Assembly: GCA_963703015.1 (NCBI GenBank)
Contig: OY969779.1
Coordinates: 1,302,001-1,366,000, forward strand
DNA: 64,000 nucleotides
Reading direction: 5' to 3'
From: Methanobacterium_B sp963703015
Lineage (GTDB): Archaea > Methanobacteriota > Methanobacteria > Methanobacteriales > Methanobacteriaceae
Shown here: in pieces, positions 8,603 to 17,951 of the stretch
Layout: every line of letters starts with the position of its first letter
Position numbering within the stretch: position 1 is the first letter of the stretch
Position numbers and translations under genes: made by a program
The notes under the pieces: generated by a model
Seen by the model: only the letters and a program-made list of their open reading frames with translations
Told to the model about the DNA's origin: nothing
Database searches by the model: none

Positions 8603-9067
8603 ATGGTAGACAAAGGTAGCAATTCCTTGCAGGATTCCAAATCAGCCAATCTTGATAATACATTAGATAATGATCCAGATTGTAAATCAAAGCTATCAAA
8701 AGAGCTTAAACAATACGATATTAAACTTTTAAAAAGTATGAAGGGATTTGGGAAGACCATGATCCTTTGGATCATTAGCAAGGAGAGAATTCATGGCTAC
8801 GAAATAATGAGCAAACTGAACAAAATCAACCCTGCAGAAAAGGAGATGCATGGAAAACCTGGTAAAATTTACCCCATGCTCCATGATCTAGAAAAGGCAG
8901 GATTAGTTACAGGAACTTGGGAAGCTCATGGAAAAAGAAAAGTGAAGTACTATGAGATTACCGAAGATGGTATTCAGACATTGGAAAGAATAAAAAGAGT
9001 TTTCAGATGTCACAGAACCGCTCTTTTAGAGGAATTCTGGAGAGATATGTTGACTAAAAACGATTGA
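8603..9067 (+). CDS. PadR-family transcriptional regulator
   Basis: 154 residues from ATG at 8603 (a GTG at 8594 is the alternative; GTGATG eight bases upstream of the ATG favours the ATG). After a charged N-terminal extension of about 45 residues comes the PadR winged helix: ILWIISKERIHGYEIMSKL, then GKIYPMLHDLEKAGLVTG and RKVKYYEITEDG, the wing. PadR proteins repress neighbouring transport or stress genes and respond to small molecules. It is the first gene of an operon with an ABC-2 exporter and a surface beta-propeller protein; a perfect palindrome precedes it. Confidence 0.9.
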   Translation: MVDKGSNSLQDSKSANLDNTLDNDPDCKSKLSKELKQYDIKLLKSMKGFGKTMILWIISKERIHGYEIMSKLNKINPAEKEMHGKPGKIYPMLHDLEKAGLVTGTWEAHGKRKVKYYEITEDGIQTLERIKRVFRCHRTALLEEFWRDMLTKND

Positions 9068-9079
9068 TGGGGGTAAAAA

Positions 9080-10174
9080 ATGAAATATGCTATAGAAACT
9101 TTTGATCTATCGAAACAATACAGCAACGATTTTTTAGCAGTTGATGAACTCAACATGAAAATAGATAATAAAAGTATCTTCGGTTTTCTAGGTCCAAACG
9201 GCGCTGGAAAAACCACAACAATTAAAATGCTCACATGTTTAATACAGCCCACTGGAGGATCAGCAAATGTGGCTGGATTTGACATTGCAAAACAGCCTAA
9301 CGAAGTTCGAGAAAAAATTGGAATGGTTCCACAACTTGTAAGTTTATATGGAGATCTTACGGTGCGTGAAAATATAGATCTGTGTGCAGACTTTTACGGA
9401 CTTCCAACTGACTTGAAAATTAGTCGTGCTGAAGAATTGATGGAACTCGTTGACATTAAATACGCTGAAAACAAGTTAGTAAAACAATTATCTGGTGGAA
9501 TGAAACAAAAAGCATCAGTAGTTGCCAGTTTAATACATCAACCAGACATACTATTCCTTGATGAACCAACTATAGGTTTAGATCCAACAACTAAGAGGGT
9601 TTTATGGGATTTAGTAGAAGAATTGAACTCTGAAGGACGTACCATTATCCTATGTTCCCATGATATGTACGAAGTGGAACTTCTCTGTGATAAAATTGGA
9701 ATTATTAATGGAGGAGTTTTGGCAGCCTATGATACACCTAGAGGTCTTAAAGACACCATGATCCATGAACAGAAAGAAGTTCGATCCTCTGATACATCAG
9801 ATGTCATTAAAATTATGGACGAACTCAGAAAGGAAAGTGATGTCGAAGATAATGCTGCTTATGACCAATTAAAAGAGAAAATAGAACGTAAAAACAGAGA
9901 TCTGAAAGAATTAAGTGTGATGATCAGTAATTTAGATGAAAATATGACTGATCGTCTGAAAAACCTGCCTGAAGTTGATTTATTGAATGAACACGATTCT
10001 GGAAGAATAGTCATGGATATTGACTCCAAAGATGAATCAGTGAGTAAGATAATTTCCGAAATAATCAATAATGGAGGAACTATTACTTCAATATCCACTA
10101 AGGATCCTTCATTGGAAGATGTTTTCATGAGTGTGACTTCAAAACATAAAAAAGAAGGTGCAGAAGATGGTTGA
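9080..10174 (+). CDS. ABC-2 type exporter, ATP-binding subunit (DrrA-like)
   Basis: 364 residues. Walker A GPNGAGKTTTIKM (near residue 40), Q-loop in MVPQLVSLYGDLTVRENID, ABC signature LSGGMKQK, Walker B ILFLDEPTIGLD and the switch His in CSHDMYEVE. Residues beyond about 220 form the extra C-terminal domain found in drug/daunorubicin-type ATPases, here with a charged, helical insert (about 250-305). It energises export by the permease whose start codon overlaps its stop. Cargo unknown. Ribosome binding site GGGGG, 13 bases after the PadR gene. Confidence 0.92.
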   Translation: MKYAIETFDLSKQYSNDFLAVDELNMKIDNKSIFGFLGPNGAGKTTTIKMLTCLIQPTGGSANVAGFDIAKQPNEVREKIGMVPQLVSLYGDLTVRENIDLCADFYGLPTDLKISRAEELMELVDIKYAENKLVKQLSGGMKQKASVVASLIHQPDILFLDEPTIGLDPTTKRVLWDLVEELNSEGRTIILCSHDMYEVELLCDKIGIINGGVLAAYDTPRGLKDTMIHEQKEVRSSDTSDVIKIMDELRKESDVEDNAAYDQLKEKIERKNRDLKELSVMISNLDENMTDRLKNLPEVDLLNEHDSGRIVMDIDSKDESVSKIISEIINNGGTITSISTKDPSLEDVFMSVTSKHKKEGAEDG

Positions 10175-11336
10175 AACTAAAAAGATTATGTGGATGATCA
10201 AAAAAGATTTGATGGTCCTGTGGAGACATAAACCTCGTTTACTGTCCCTATTTTTGTTCCCCATTATCATGATAACCCTTTTTGGTTATGGTATGGGAGG
10301 ATCCATAAACAATATCCCCGTAGTTGTAGTAGACCAAAGTCAAGGAACTCTGTCTGATGCAACACTAAGCGCAATGAAAGGTAACACGTTGTACGATATT
10401 AAGGAGATAACCACAGATCCAAATAAAGGATTACAGATGGTTCAAAATGGACAGGCAAAGGCGGCCATAATTCTTCCGAAGAATTATGATACTCTGAATG
10501 ATACATCACCCAAGAGCATAGTGATCGATGTAGATTCTTCGGATCAGTTGGCAGCCGGTGCAGTTATTCCAGCCACACAAGGTTTATTTAGTCAGATTAA
10601 CCAGCAGATAGCCGAACAAAAACTCCAATCATCATCAATATCAGTAGCAAGTAGTCAGGTAAATGGAACTCAAGTATCTCCATACCAAAGCATATTAAAC
10701 ACGATTAATGTTGAGGTAAACAAGTTATACGGAAATATTAGTTATTTAAATTTCCTTGCTCCTGCAATTATCGGAATGACCGTCCTCTTTGGATGCGTGT
10801 TTGGTATGGGAGAAATAGTAGCTGGTGAAAGAGAAAGAGGAGAGCTTGCAAGGTTGTTCATGACCCCTACTAGTGTTACAACTGTTATTGGGGGAAAAAT
10901 TATATCCAAATTAGTTCAAGAAACTGGGCGGGGAATTATCTTAATTGTAGCGGCCATAGCTCTATTTGGAATTGTTATCAACGGTAGCATGGCGTTGACC
11001 ATTCTTCTGTTAATACTAGGAGCTTTATGTTTCATAGGATTTGGAATTATGGTTTCTGCAAGGGTTTCATCTCAAGAAGATTTCATGCAGACTGTGATGC
11101 CTATTACAATGCCCATGATGTTTTTATCAGGAGTATTTTATCCTATAGAAACAATGCCATGGATATTCCAAAAAATTGCATATATTTTACCTTTAACATA
11201 CGTTAACGATGCTTTGAGAGCAGTTATGTTAAAAGGATCAGGTGTAGGAGATATATGGATAGATATTGTGGTCCTACTAGGATTTACAGCAATATTCTTC
11301 TACTTAGGAGTAACAAAATTTAACAGGGACATATAA
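10167..11336 (+). CDS. ABC-2 type exporter, permease subunit
   Basis: 389 residues. One N-terminal membrane helix (LLSLFLFPIIMITLFGYGM), a large extracytoplasmic domain of about 150 residues, then five membrane helices with the ABC-2 signature around GMGEIVAGERERGELARLFM. The ATG at 10167 overlaps the ATPase gene by 8 bases (ATGGTTGA) with AAGGTG just upstream, so translation is coupled; a GTG at 10158 is less likely. Partner of the preceding ATPase; the exported compound is not evident. Confidence 0.9.
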   Translation: MVETKKIMWMIKKDLMVLWRHKPRLLSLFLFPIIMITLFGYGMGGSINNIPVVVVDQSQGTLSDATLSAMKGNTLYDIKEITTDPNKGLQMVQNGQAKAAIILPKNYDTLNDTSPKSIVIDVDSSDQLAAGAVIPATQGLFSQINQQIAEQKLQSSSISVASSQVNGTQVSPYQSILNTINVEVNKLYGNISYLNFLAPAIIGMTVLFGCVFGMGEIVAGERERGELARLFMTPTSVTTVIGGKIISKLVQETGRGIILIVAAIALFGIVINGSMALTILLLILGALCFIGFGIMVSARVSSQEDFMQTVMPITMPMMFLSGVFYPIETMPWIFQKIAYILPLTYVNDALRAVMLKGSGVGDIWIDIVVLLGFTAIFFYLGVTKFNRDI

Positions 11337-11386
11337 AGTGAGTCATGGATTAATCTAATGACCAATCTAAACAATTAGGTGATAAA

Positions 11387-12622
11387 ATGATTGCAAAAAA
11401 GAATATATTGATTGGAATTATGATGCTTAGTGTTTTCATAGTTCCAATGACAGTTTCTACTGCCTCGGCAACCGACTGGCCAATGTTTCAAGAAAATTTG
11501 AACCATACAGCATACATGGATGAAGCCTCTGATTTCAATCCAGATACATGGTTATTCCATACATCTGGAATTTTAACATCAGCAGCAATTTCTGATAAAT
11601 TGCTTTATTTCGGATCAACCAGTGGCCTATTCTCTGCCCTTAATCTCGAAGATGGAACAAAAGTTTGGGATTATACAGCAGGTGGAAATATAACAAACGC
11701 TCCAGTAGTAGTCGGAGATAATGTGTACTTCGGATCTGGAGACAGTTACCTCTATGCTTTGAATAAGAAAACTGGAGATGATGTGTGGAAATATAAGACA
11801 GGAAATTCAGTAGAAACAACCCCTGCTGTAGATAATGGAATAATATATTTCGGATCAAATGATCAGAGATTATACGCATTAAATACCAACGACAGTACCA
11901 AAAAATGGGAATTCCAAACTGGAAACGCAGTTAAATCTTCCCCTACAGTTTATAATGATACTGTATACTTCGGATCTGACGATGGAAAAATATATGCTTT
12001 AGGCATAGCAAACGGAACACAAACATGGGCATATGATACAGGTAGTGCCGTAAGATCATCTCCTGCAATTAACAACACAACTTTGTACATGGGTACAGAG
12101 AATGGAAACTTCTACGCACTAAATACCGCAGATGGTTCAGTTTTATGGAATTACAACCTAAATGATTCTGTGAAATCATCAGCACTTCTAGATCCAAACG
12201 ACAATGCACTCTTCGTAGGTTCAGATAACGGAAATATAACTGCCCTTGATATGCGTGATGGAAAACTTAAATGGTCCGTCAATACTGGAAATGTTAAAAC
12301 AACCCCTGCACTTATGGGAGACAATATTGTAGTAACTTCAGAAACTGGAACAGTTTACGTTCTAAACAAATACAGTGGAAAAGAAGAATGGAGCTATAGC
12401 CCAGGTTATTACCTATTTAATTCACCATTAAATTCACCAATAGTTTATGGTGACGATATATTTGTAGGTGATAACAACGGAAACATGTACGCAATAGACT
12501 TCTCAAGAAAAACTGGACCTGTTTCTAACTACCTCTACTACTTGATAGCCATAGTTGTAGTCATAATTGGAGGATTATTAGCAGTAAGGACTCTTAGAAG
12601 AAGAAGAAAAGGGAAAGAATAA
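11387..12622 (+). CDS. Surface-anchored PQQ-like beta-propeller protein
   Basis: 411 residues: N-terminal signal peptide (ILIGIMMLSVFIVPMTVSTA), seven or so repeats of the form VYFGSGDSYLYALNKKTG...W.Y.TG (PQQ/PEGA-type beta-propeller blades), then a C-terminal membrane helix (LIAIVVVIIGGLLAV) and a basic tail RRRRKG, so it sits outside the cell anchored by its C-terminus. It is the last gene of the PadR-ABC operon (ribosome binding site AGGTGAT). A role as an external partner of the exporter, such as assembly or quality control of the cargo, is inference. Confidence 0.85.
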   Translation: MIAKKNILIGIMMLSVFIVPMTVSTASATDWPMFQENLNHTAYMDEASDFNPDTWLFHTSGILTSAAISDKLLYFGSTSGLFSALNLEDGTKVWDYTAGGNITNAPVVVGDNVYFGSGDSYLYALNKKTGDDVWKYKTGNSVETTPAVDNGIIYFGSNDQRLYALNTNDSTKKWEFQTGNAVKSSPTVYNDTVYFGSDDGKIYALGIANGTQTWAYDTGSAVRSSPAINNTTLYMGTENGNFYALNTADGSVLWNYNLNDSVKSSALLDPNDNALFVGSDNGNITALDMRDGKLKWSVNTGNVKTTPALMGDNIVVTSETGTVYVLNKYSGKEEWSYSPGYYLFNSPLNSPIVYGDDIFVGDNNGNMYAIDFSRKTGPVSNYLYYLIAIVVVIIGGLLAVRTLRRRRKGKE

Positions 12623-12704
12623 ATTTTTCCCCTATTAATTTTTTTTTAAAAAAAAATATACTAAATTATAAAAATAACAGATATAAACTAGTTTTTATTA
12701 GGCT

Positions 12705-12992
12705 TCAGATGGAAGTATCATCCCTTGAAAGCTGAATTTCTATGGCAGAAACATTAGTATTTGTGCCTTCATTGTTCATAATTTCCTCTGTGCTTATGTT
12801 TATAGATTCCAGTTGAGCATCAGTAACAAATCTATTTCTAACTATCTCAGCAACATCAACAGCTCTACTAATTGCTCTTCCTCTAGCTTTTAGAACAACC
12901 TCAGAAACTCCGCCGTTCATTTGTGTTACTACTGCTAAAACGTAATTCATTACTGGTTTATTTCCAATGTATACAATATTTTCCTCTGGCAT
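12705..12992 (-). CDS. albA: Alba DNA/RNA-binding chromatin protein
   Basis: 95 residues from the ATG at 12992, which has GGAGG seven bases upstream; a start five codons earlier would include the ribosome binding site in the coding sequence. NIVYIGNKPVMNYVLAVVTQ is the Alba signature with the nucleic-acid-binding lysine; VVLKARGRAISRAVDVAEIV is the second conserved block. Alba coats DNA or RNA as dimers in most archaea. Single gene, flanked by T-rich stretches. Confidence 0.95.
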   Translation of the reverse strand: MPEENIVYIGNKPVMNYVLAVVTQMNGGVSEVVLKARGRAISRAVDVAEIVRNRFVTDAQLESINISTEEIMNNEGTNTNVSAIEIQLSRDDTSI

Positions 12993-13230
12993 CGCTTTAA
13001 CCTCCAAATAATACCCTGATTGTTTAGATATATTTAATATTATATATATTTTATGTTCATAAGACCTTTTTTAACAGATCAATAAATGAATAAGTAGTCT
13101 AATTAGGGATAATATCATATTACACGATTCATGAATGTTTAACTTGATTTATATGAATTAAAATAAGAATAAGCAACACATAATACTTTATTTTTTTATA
13201 AATTGTTTAAAATTTGGAGAATGATACATT

Positions 13231-14013
13231 CTAATTGAAGTATATCTGATCATCATTTATCCTAAAAATAATCACAAACCCATCCAGTATATCTGATTCA
13301 TTAACTATTGGATTGAAAGTACCTTTAATTGATGTGAAATTGTTATTATTGGATTTTATCGAAAATTTCTCTTCAATTACATCTGTTGAACTGAACCTTT
13401 CATTAATATCATCAAGATCCAAATCAGGTATCAATTTTCCCACAGGGGTTCCAATGAAGTTCCCATTAGATGTTCCTGCAAATTTCTCTGCAACTGGATT
13501 CATGAACATGATCCTTCCTTTGAGATCAGTTGCAATAGCACCATCGCTAACTGTTTTAAGGGTAGATTCTAGAAGTTTATAATAACCCTTGGTATCGTAA
13601 CTTTCAGGCACATCCTTGTTTTGTTGATACAAGATTATGTCTATGGCTGTGTAGAGCTCATTTTCTTCAAATGGCTTATGAAGAAATTCAAATGGTTCTT
13701 TAACTATAAAAGCAGCAGGATGTGTAGATTTAACCCTTTCAATTGTATTTTTATCTGAATAGGAAGTTAAGTAAATTATTGGAATACCAAACTTTGATTC
13801 AATGATCTGAGCCGCATCTATTCCGTCCAATTTTCCTTCAAGTTTGATATCCATTATAATTAGGTCCGGTTTTTTTTCTTCACTGAATTTTACAGCATCT
13901 TCCCCACTAGTAACAATGGCTAAGACATTATGTTCTGCCTTTTCAAGACTATTTTTTATGTCCTTTGCAGTAATCCCTTCATCTTCAACTACCAGAATGT
14001 CTGCGGGTGTCAT
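13231..14013 (-). CDS. Response regulator receiver plus PAS domain protein
   Basis: 260 residues. The receiver domain (about 1-120) has the acidic pocket ILVVEDE, phospho-acceptor Asp in LIIMDIKLEG, Thr/Ser in YLTSYSD and Lys in HKPFEE. A PAS domain follows (about 135-250: GAIATDLKGRIMFMNPVAE...). There is no output or kinase domain, so it may act through protein contacts. It lies 18 bases after a close paralog; no histidine kinase is nearby. Ribosome binding site GGAGGTAT. Confidence 0.88.
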   Translation of the reverse strand: MTPADILVVEDEGITAKDIKNSLEKAEHNVLAIVTSGEDAVKFSEEKKPDLIIMDIKLEGKLDGIDAAQIIESKFGIPIIYLTSYSDKNTIERVKSTHPAAFIVKEPFEFLHKPFEENELYTAIDIILYQQNKDVPESYDTKGYYKLLESTLKTVSDGAIATDLKGRIMFMNPVAEKFAGTSNGNFIGTPVGKLIPDLDLDDINERFSSTDVIEEKFSIKSNNNNFTSIKGTFNPIVNESDILDGFVIIFRINDDQIYFN

Positions 14014-14031
14014 ATAAGATACCTCCAGTAC

Positions 14032-14775
14032 TTATTGGTTTTTTTGTTTGAATACTAGGATAAAACCATTAATTTGACCATCATCATCAGTGATAGAGTT
14101 TAAATCGCATTTAACTTGTATTTCTTGCCCATCAGATACAATGATATGCTCATTTTGTTGTAGGTGCTCCTTCATTTGAGTTACATCAAAAGATTCAAAG
14201 GTTTTAAGGGGTTCAAATACTTCATGAACTTTCTTGCCAACTGCATTATCCAGTTTACAGCCAGATAAGCTTTCAGCTGATGAATTCATGAGTTTGACTG
14301 AACCATCCAAAGTAATGGTAATTACAGCTTCATTGTAGTGTTTGAGCATTGCAGACAGTAAATTGTCGTGATTTTTTTCCATTTTATGCCTGTAAAGAGT
14401 AGTATCTATTGCTGAATGCAATTCACTTTCTTCAAATGGCTTTTTTATCAGACCAGTCTCATCTTTCATGATGTATCCAGAGTGTTCTGTTGCTTTAGCT
14501 CGTGCGAGCGTATATTCATCAGAATATGCTGTTAAATATATGACTGGAATATCATATTTTAATTTTATCTGCCCAGCAGCTTCAATTCCATCCATTTTAC
14601 CTTTCAATTTAATATCCATTAAAACCAGGTCAGGATGAAGTTTTCCTGCGCTTTCTATGGCTTCCTTTCCCGATGCAACCATATCTATTACATGGTACCC
14701 TGAACACTCTAAACCACTCTTTATATCTTCTGCTGTTATCCTTTCATCCTCTACCACCAGTATATTAGGCCCCAT
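14032..14775 (-). CDS. Response regulator receiver plus PAS domain protein (paralog)
   Basis: 247 residues with the same plan as the gene downstream: receiver domain with ILVVEDE, LVLMDIKLKG (phospho-acceptor Asp), YLTAYSD and KKPFEE, then a PAS domain (AVITITLDGSVKLMNSSAES). The two proteins share the phrase MDIKL.GK.DGI.AA and evidently arose by tandem duplication. Receiver-PAS proteins without output domains are frequent in Methanobacteriales and probably pass phosphate or signals between sensor kinases. Ribosome binding site GGGGG. Confidence 0.88.
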   Translation of the reverse strand: MGPNILVVEDERITAEDIKSGLECSGYHVIDMVASGKEAIESAGKLHPDLVLMDIKLKGKMDGIEAAGQIKLKYDIPVIYLTAYSDEYTLARAKATEHSGYIMKDETGLIKKPFEESELHSAIDTTLYRHKMEKNHDNLLSAMLKHYNEAVITITLDGSVKLMNSSAESLSGCKLDNAVGKKVHEVFEPLKTFESFDVTQMKEHLQQNEHIIVSDGQEIQVKCDLNSITDDDGQINGFILVFKQKNQ

Positions 14776-14812
14776 TATATCCCCCTAATTAGCTAACTAA
14801 AAATTAGTTAGT

Positions 14813-16330
14813 TTATCGTTCAATAAGTATCTTGTTAATTGAATCTAGAACTGCTTCAACACTCGCCATTACCACGTCATCTGTTGTTGATCTTCCAGTT
14901 GCCTTGTTACCCTTTTTATCTCCCATAATAACAAATACTTCTGCAAGAGCATTAGTTCCACCAGTTATCGCCTCAATATTATATTCTTTGAGTTCAATGT
15001 CTGCTGTTTCTCCTACTAAACTTTGTATTGCATTTATTGCAGCGTCAACTGGACCCACACCTGTTTTTGCAGCAGTTTTTACTTTGCCGTTGATGTCAAG
15101 CTTTACTGTAGCTGTTGGCATTACATTATCACCAGTCATTACTGAGAAACCTTCAAGTTTGACAATTTCTTTATGAGCTTTTCCAAGCACAGTCTCAGAC
15201 ATGGCCTTTAGATCAGCATCTGTAACGCATTTACCCTTGTCTCCAAGCCGTTTAATCTGATCAAAAACCCTTGTAAATTGATCTTCATTCAGTTCAATGC
15301 CGTATTCATCTAGTTTGGCCTTTATAGCATTTGCTCCAGTGTGTTTTCCAAGAACTATTCTTCTGGTATGGCCAACCATTTCTGGAGTGATTGGCTCGTA
15401 TGTTTCTGCATTTTGTAGGACTCCATGAACATGGATCCCTGCTTCATGTGCAAATGCATTCTCTCCAATTATTGCCTTGTTTGGAGGCATTTTTATACCA
15501 GTTATCCTTGATACGAATTCAGAAGTATCAACTAAGAGTCGTGTGTCTATAGAGGTTTTAAGTTTATATTGTGATGTTAAAGCCATTACAACCTCTTCTA
15601 AAGACGCGTTTCCTGCCCTTTCCCCTAATCCATTTATGGTGGAATGCACCTGACTTGCACCTGCTTCTACTGCACTCAAGGAATTTGCTACAGCCATTCC
15701 AAAATCATCATGACAATGCACACTGATGGGAGTTTTCAATATTTTTTTCAGCTCAGAAATTAAATAATTCATTGATGAAGGTATCATTACTCCAACTGTA
15801 TCCGGTACGTTTATGAAATCTGCGCCAGCATCCTCTACAGCTAGATACACTTCTTTAAGATAATCGAATTCAGTACGTGTAGCATCTTCTGCCGAAAATT
15901 CAGCAGTTATACCATGATCCTTTATGTATTCAACACCCTCAACAGACTTATTCAAAATTTCTTCCTTATCCATTTTTAGCTTGTACTCTCGGTGTAATGG
16001 AGAAGTTCCTATGAATGTGTGAATATAATCCACACCACAATCTATTGCAGCATCTAAATCAACACGTAAAGGTCTTGCCAAACCACAAATTTGCGAGTTA
16101 AGTTCAAGTTTTAAAATTTCTTTTGTAGCTGTAACTTCACCATCGGAAGCAGCTGGAAATCCAACTTCCATGGTGTTAACACCCAATTTATCTAACTTTT
16201 TAGCTATTCTTATCTTTTCATCTACTGTTAGGGCCACTCCAGGTGTTTGTTCCCCATCCCTTAGGGTAGTGTCCAGAATTTTAACGGTATCTGGAAGATT
16301 CATAGTCTGTTTGACTGTTTCTATGTACAT
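14813..16330 (-). CDS. leuA: 2-isopropylmalate synthase
   Basis: 505 residues. DTTLRDGEQTPGVALTVDEK is the family signature 1; the metal-binding HCHDDFGMAVANS and GLGERAGNASLEEV are also present, followed by the subdomains and the C-terminal LeuA regulatory dimer domain (from about residue 380: GDNVMPTATVKL...). The enzyme condenses acetyl-CoA with 2-oxoisovalerate in leucine synthesis. Methanogens also have citramalate synthase and AksA homologs with the same fold; presence of the full regulatory domain fits LeuA or CimA, and LeuA is my preference. AGAGGT lies correctly before the ATG at 16330. Confidence 0.82.
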   Translation of the reverse strand: MYIETVKQTMNLPDTVKILDTTLRDGEQTPGVALTVDEKIRIAKKLDKLGVNTMEVGFPAASDGEVTATKEILKLELNSQICGLARPLRVDLDAAIDCGVDYIHTFIGTSPLHREYKLKMDKEEILNKSVEGVEYIKDHGITAEFSAEDATRTEFDYLKEVYLAVEDAGADFINVPDTVGVMIPSSMNYLISELKKILKTPISVHCHDDFGMAVANSLSAVEAGASQVHSTINGLGERAGNASLEEVVMALTSQYKLKTSIDTRLLVDTSEFVSRITGIKMPPNKAIIGENAFAHEAGIHVHGVLQNAETYEPITPEMVGHTRRIVLGKHTGANAIKAKLDEYGIELNEDQFTRVFDQIKRLGDKGKCVTDADLKAMSETVLGKAHKEIVKLEGFSVMTGDNVMPTATVKLDINGKVKTAAKTGVGPVDAAINAIQSLVGETADIELKEYNIEAITGGTNALAEVFVIMGDKKGNKATGRSTTDDVVMASVEAVLDSINKILIER

Positions 16331-16408
16331 TGAAAGACCTCTTTTGGTTCGACATTTAATATTAATATGTTAGCTTAAACTATAAAAAAAAGTTGTTGTT
16401 GAATATGT

Positions 16409-17206
16409 TTATAATGCAGTTCCCATTATCAGACTCAAGAAATTTCTCAAACCTGGGGCAAATCCTAAAATAAATATTGCCAACTTCAACATATTTGCAA
16501 TAGTTTTATCCTCGACATAACTATCTATAACATATAATGCTGCCAATATCACGGCTATTTTTAATGGGAACATCACAGCAGCAGTTCCTACCAGCCCAGT
16601 TAGTGCATTTGGAAGCACATGCTGTTCACTGTATCCATAAAAGTCCACTGCCACATAGGTGGAAGATGCATCGAAAAGATGAGCCATTAATACTGTTAAA
16701 TTGATTTTATTGCTGAGCAAGGACCATTTATTTCGCAGCAACACAAATATTGAGGATATTAAAGCCCAAACTCCCAGGACTTGAAGCACTGCAACAACGT
16801 TAATTGGCCCCAAGAAGATTATGTTAGGGATGCATATCACTGCCCCTACCCCAAATATTATGTATCTGTAATCAATCTGAGTTTTTTTCTCGATGAAATA
16901 AGCAGATAACACTGTTACGATGGCTATAAAACCTGTTAAGAGGTATATTCCCGGTGTTACGAGAAGGTAGGTGAGTGGATAAATGTTGTTATCAACAAGT
17001 GCACGGGCACCCGAACCAAAGAATATGAAGGGTGTGAGCGGTATTATCAGACCAGCTGGATCCTTCTCCATATATTTAAACATCTTTATTATCAGAAGAA
17101 TTGAAATACCAAGGATTAATCCAAAAACAACGGTGTTAAGTGTAGTGTAACCCGGATGTAAATATATGAAGTTTTCCCGGATATACTGCATGATTTGAGG
17201 TATCAT
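16409..17206 (-). CDS. DUF63-family membrane protein
   Basis: 265 residues, about eight membrane helices. IMQYIRENFIYLHPGYTTLN at the start and the intramembrane GSGARALVDNNIYP and HLFDASSTYVAVDFYGYSE segments match the archaeal DUF63 family. Function unknown. It is leftward, about 80 bases upstream of leuA, and follows the PHP gene with a 58-base gap. Confidence 0.8.
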   Translation of the reverse strand: MIPQIMQYIRENFIYLHPGYTTLNTVVFGLILGISILLIIKMFKYMEKDPAGLIIPLTPFIFFGSGARALVDNNIYPLTYLLVTPGIYLLTGFIAIVTVLSAYFIEKKTQIDYRYIIFGVGAVICIPNIIFLGPINVVAVLQVLGVWALISSIFVLLRNKWSLLSNKINLTVLMAHLFDASSTYVAVDFYGYSEQHVLPNALTGLVGTAAVMFPLKIAVILAALYVIDSYVEDKTIANMLKLAIFILGFAPGLRNFLSLIMGTAL

Positions 17207-17264
17207 GGTTCTAATATGGATCGTTATGCTATAAAATTTTGTATAAACTGATAATAATCATGGT

Positions 17265-17915
17265 TTATCCAATTTTTTTGATCTTCTTGTTTATCACTTC
17301 TTTTAAAATAAGGGGCAATGGTGTCCTATCACCATATACACTGGTTTTCCCAGATAATATCGCTTCTATAATGGACTCATATGAAAAATCAGCTTCAAAT
17401 TCTGTTACGCAGCTGCCAATGGCACCTATGAAATGTGCATCACTTGAACCTATTTCTGGAAGGCTTCGACGTTCTGCAAGATTTTTTGCCTTCCAGTTGG
17501 AATATCCAAATATGTATCGTGAGTTTAATGTTTCAATTGCATCAATATCTAGCTCTTTAACATTATCACATAAACCATCCCTGTAACTCACAAATGGATG
17601 TGCTGCTACTGCAATACCACCCAAGGAACGGATTTTTTCGATTGTATCTTCTGGAGACAAACCCTTCTCAACATCTTCTTTAATTCCAAGTGCCACAATA
17701 TGGCCCTTGCTTGAACTTACTTCCACTGCAGGAACTACAACAAAGTCTTCAAAATCTTTGGCCTCCTCAATTGTAATGAGGGATCCCTTTATGGTGTTGT
17801 GATCTGCAATTGCAATGGCATCTAGCCCAATTTTTTTTGCCCTTTTGATAATATCCCTAGGAGAAGCTGTAGAATCGCTTGAATATGTGCTGTGTATATG
17901 CGGGTCAAGTATCAT
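17265..17915 (-). CDS. PHP-domain metal-dependent phosphoesterase
   Basis: 216 residues. The PHP metal-binding motifs are all visible: DPHIHSTYSSDS (motif I), IADHNTIKG (motif II), VPAVEVSS with Glu, VAAHPFV (His) and IGSSDAHFIGAIG (motif IV). Small archaeal PHP proteins of this length hydrolyse phosphoester bonds (for example of nucleotides or phosphosugars); the substrate is not known here. ATG preceded by AGGT. Confidence 0.87.
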   Translation of the reverse strand: MILDPHIHSTYSSDSTASPRDIIKRAKKIGLDAIAIADHNTIKGSLITIEEAKDFEDFVVVPAVEVSSSKGHIVALGIKEDVEKGLSPEDTIEKIRSLGGIAVAAHPFVSYRDGLCDNVKELDIDAIETLNSRYIFGYSNWKAKNLAERRSLPEIGSSDAHFIGAIGSCVTEFEADFSYESIIEAILSGKTSVYGDRTPLPLILKEVINKKIKKIG

Positions 17916-17951
17916 GTTTAAACCTGTTATTTTTTTTCTTTAACTGTACTT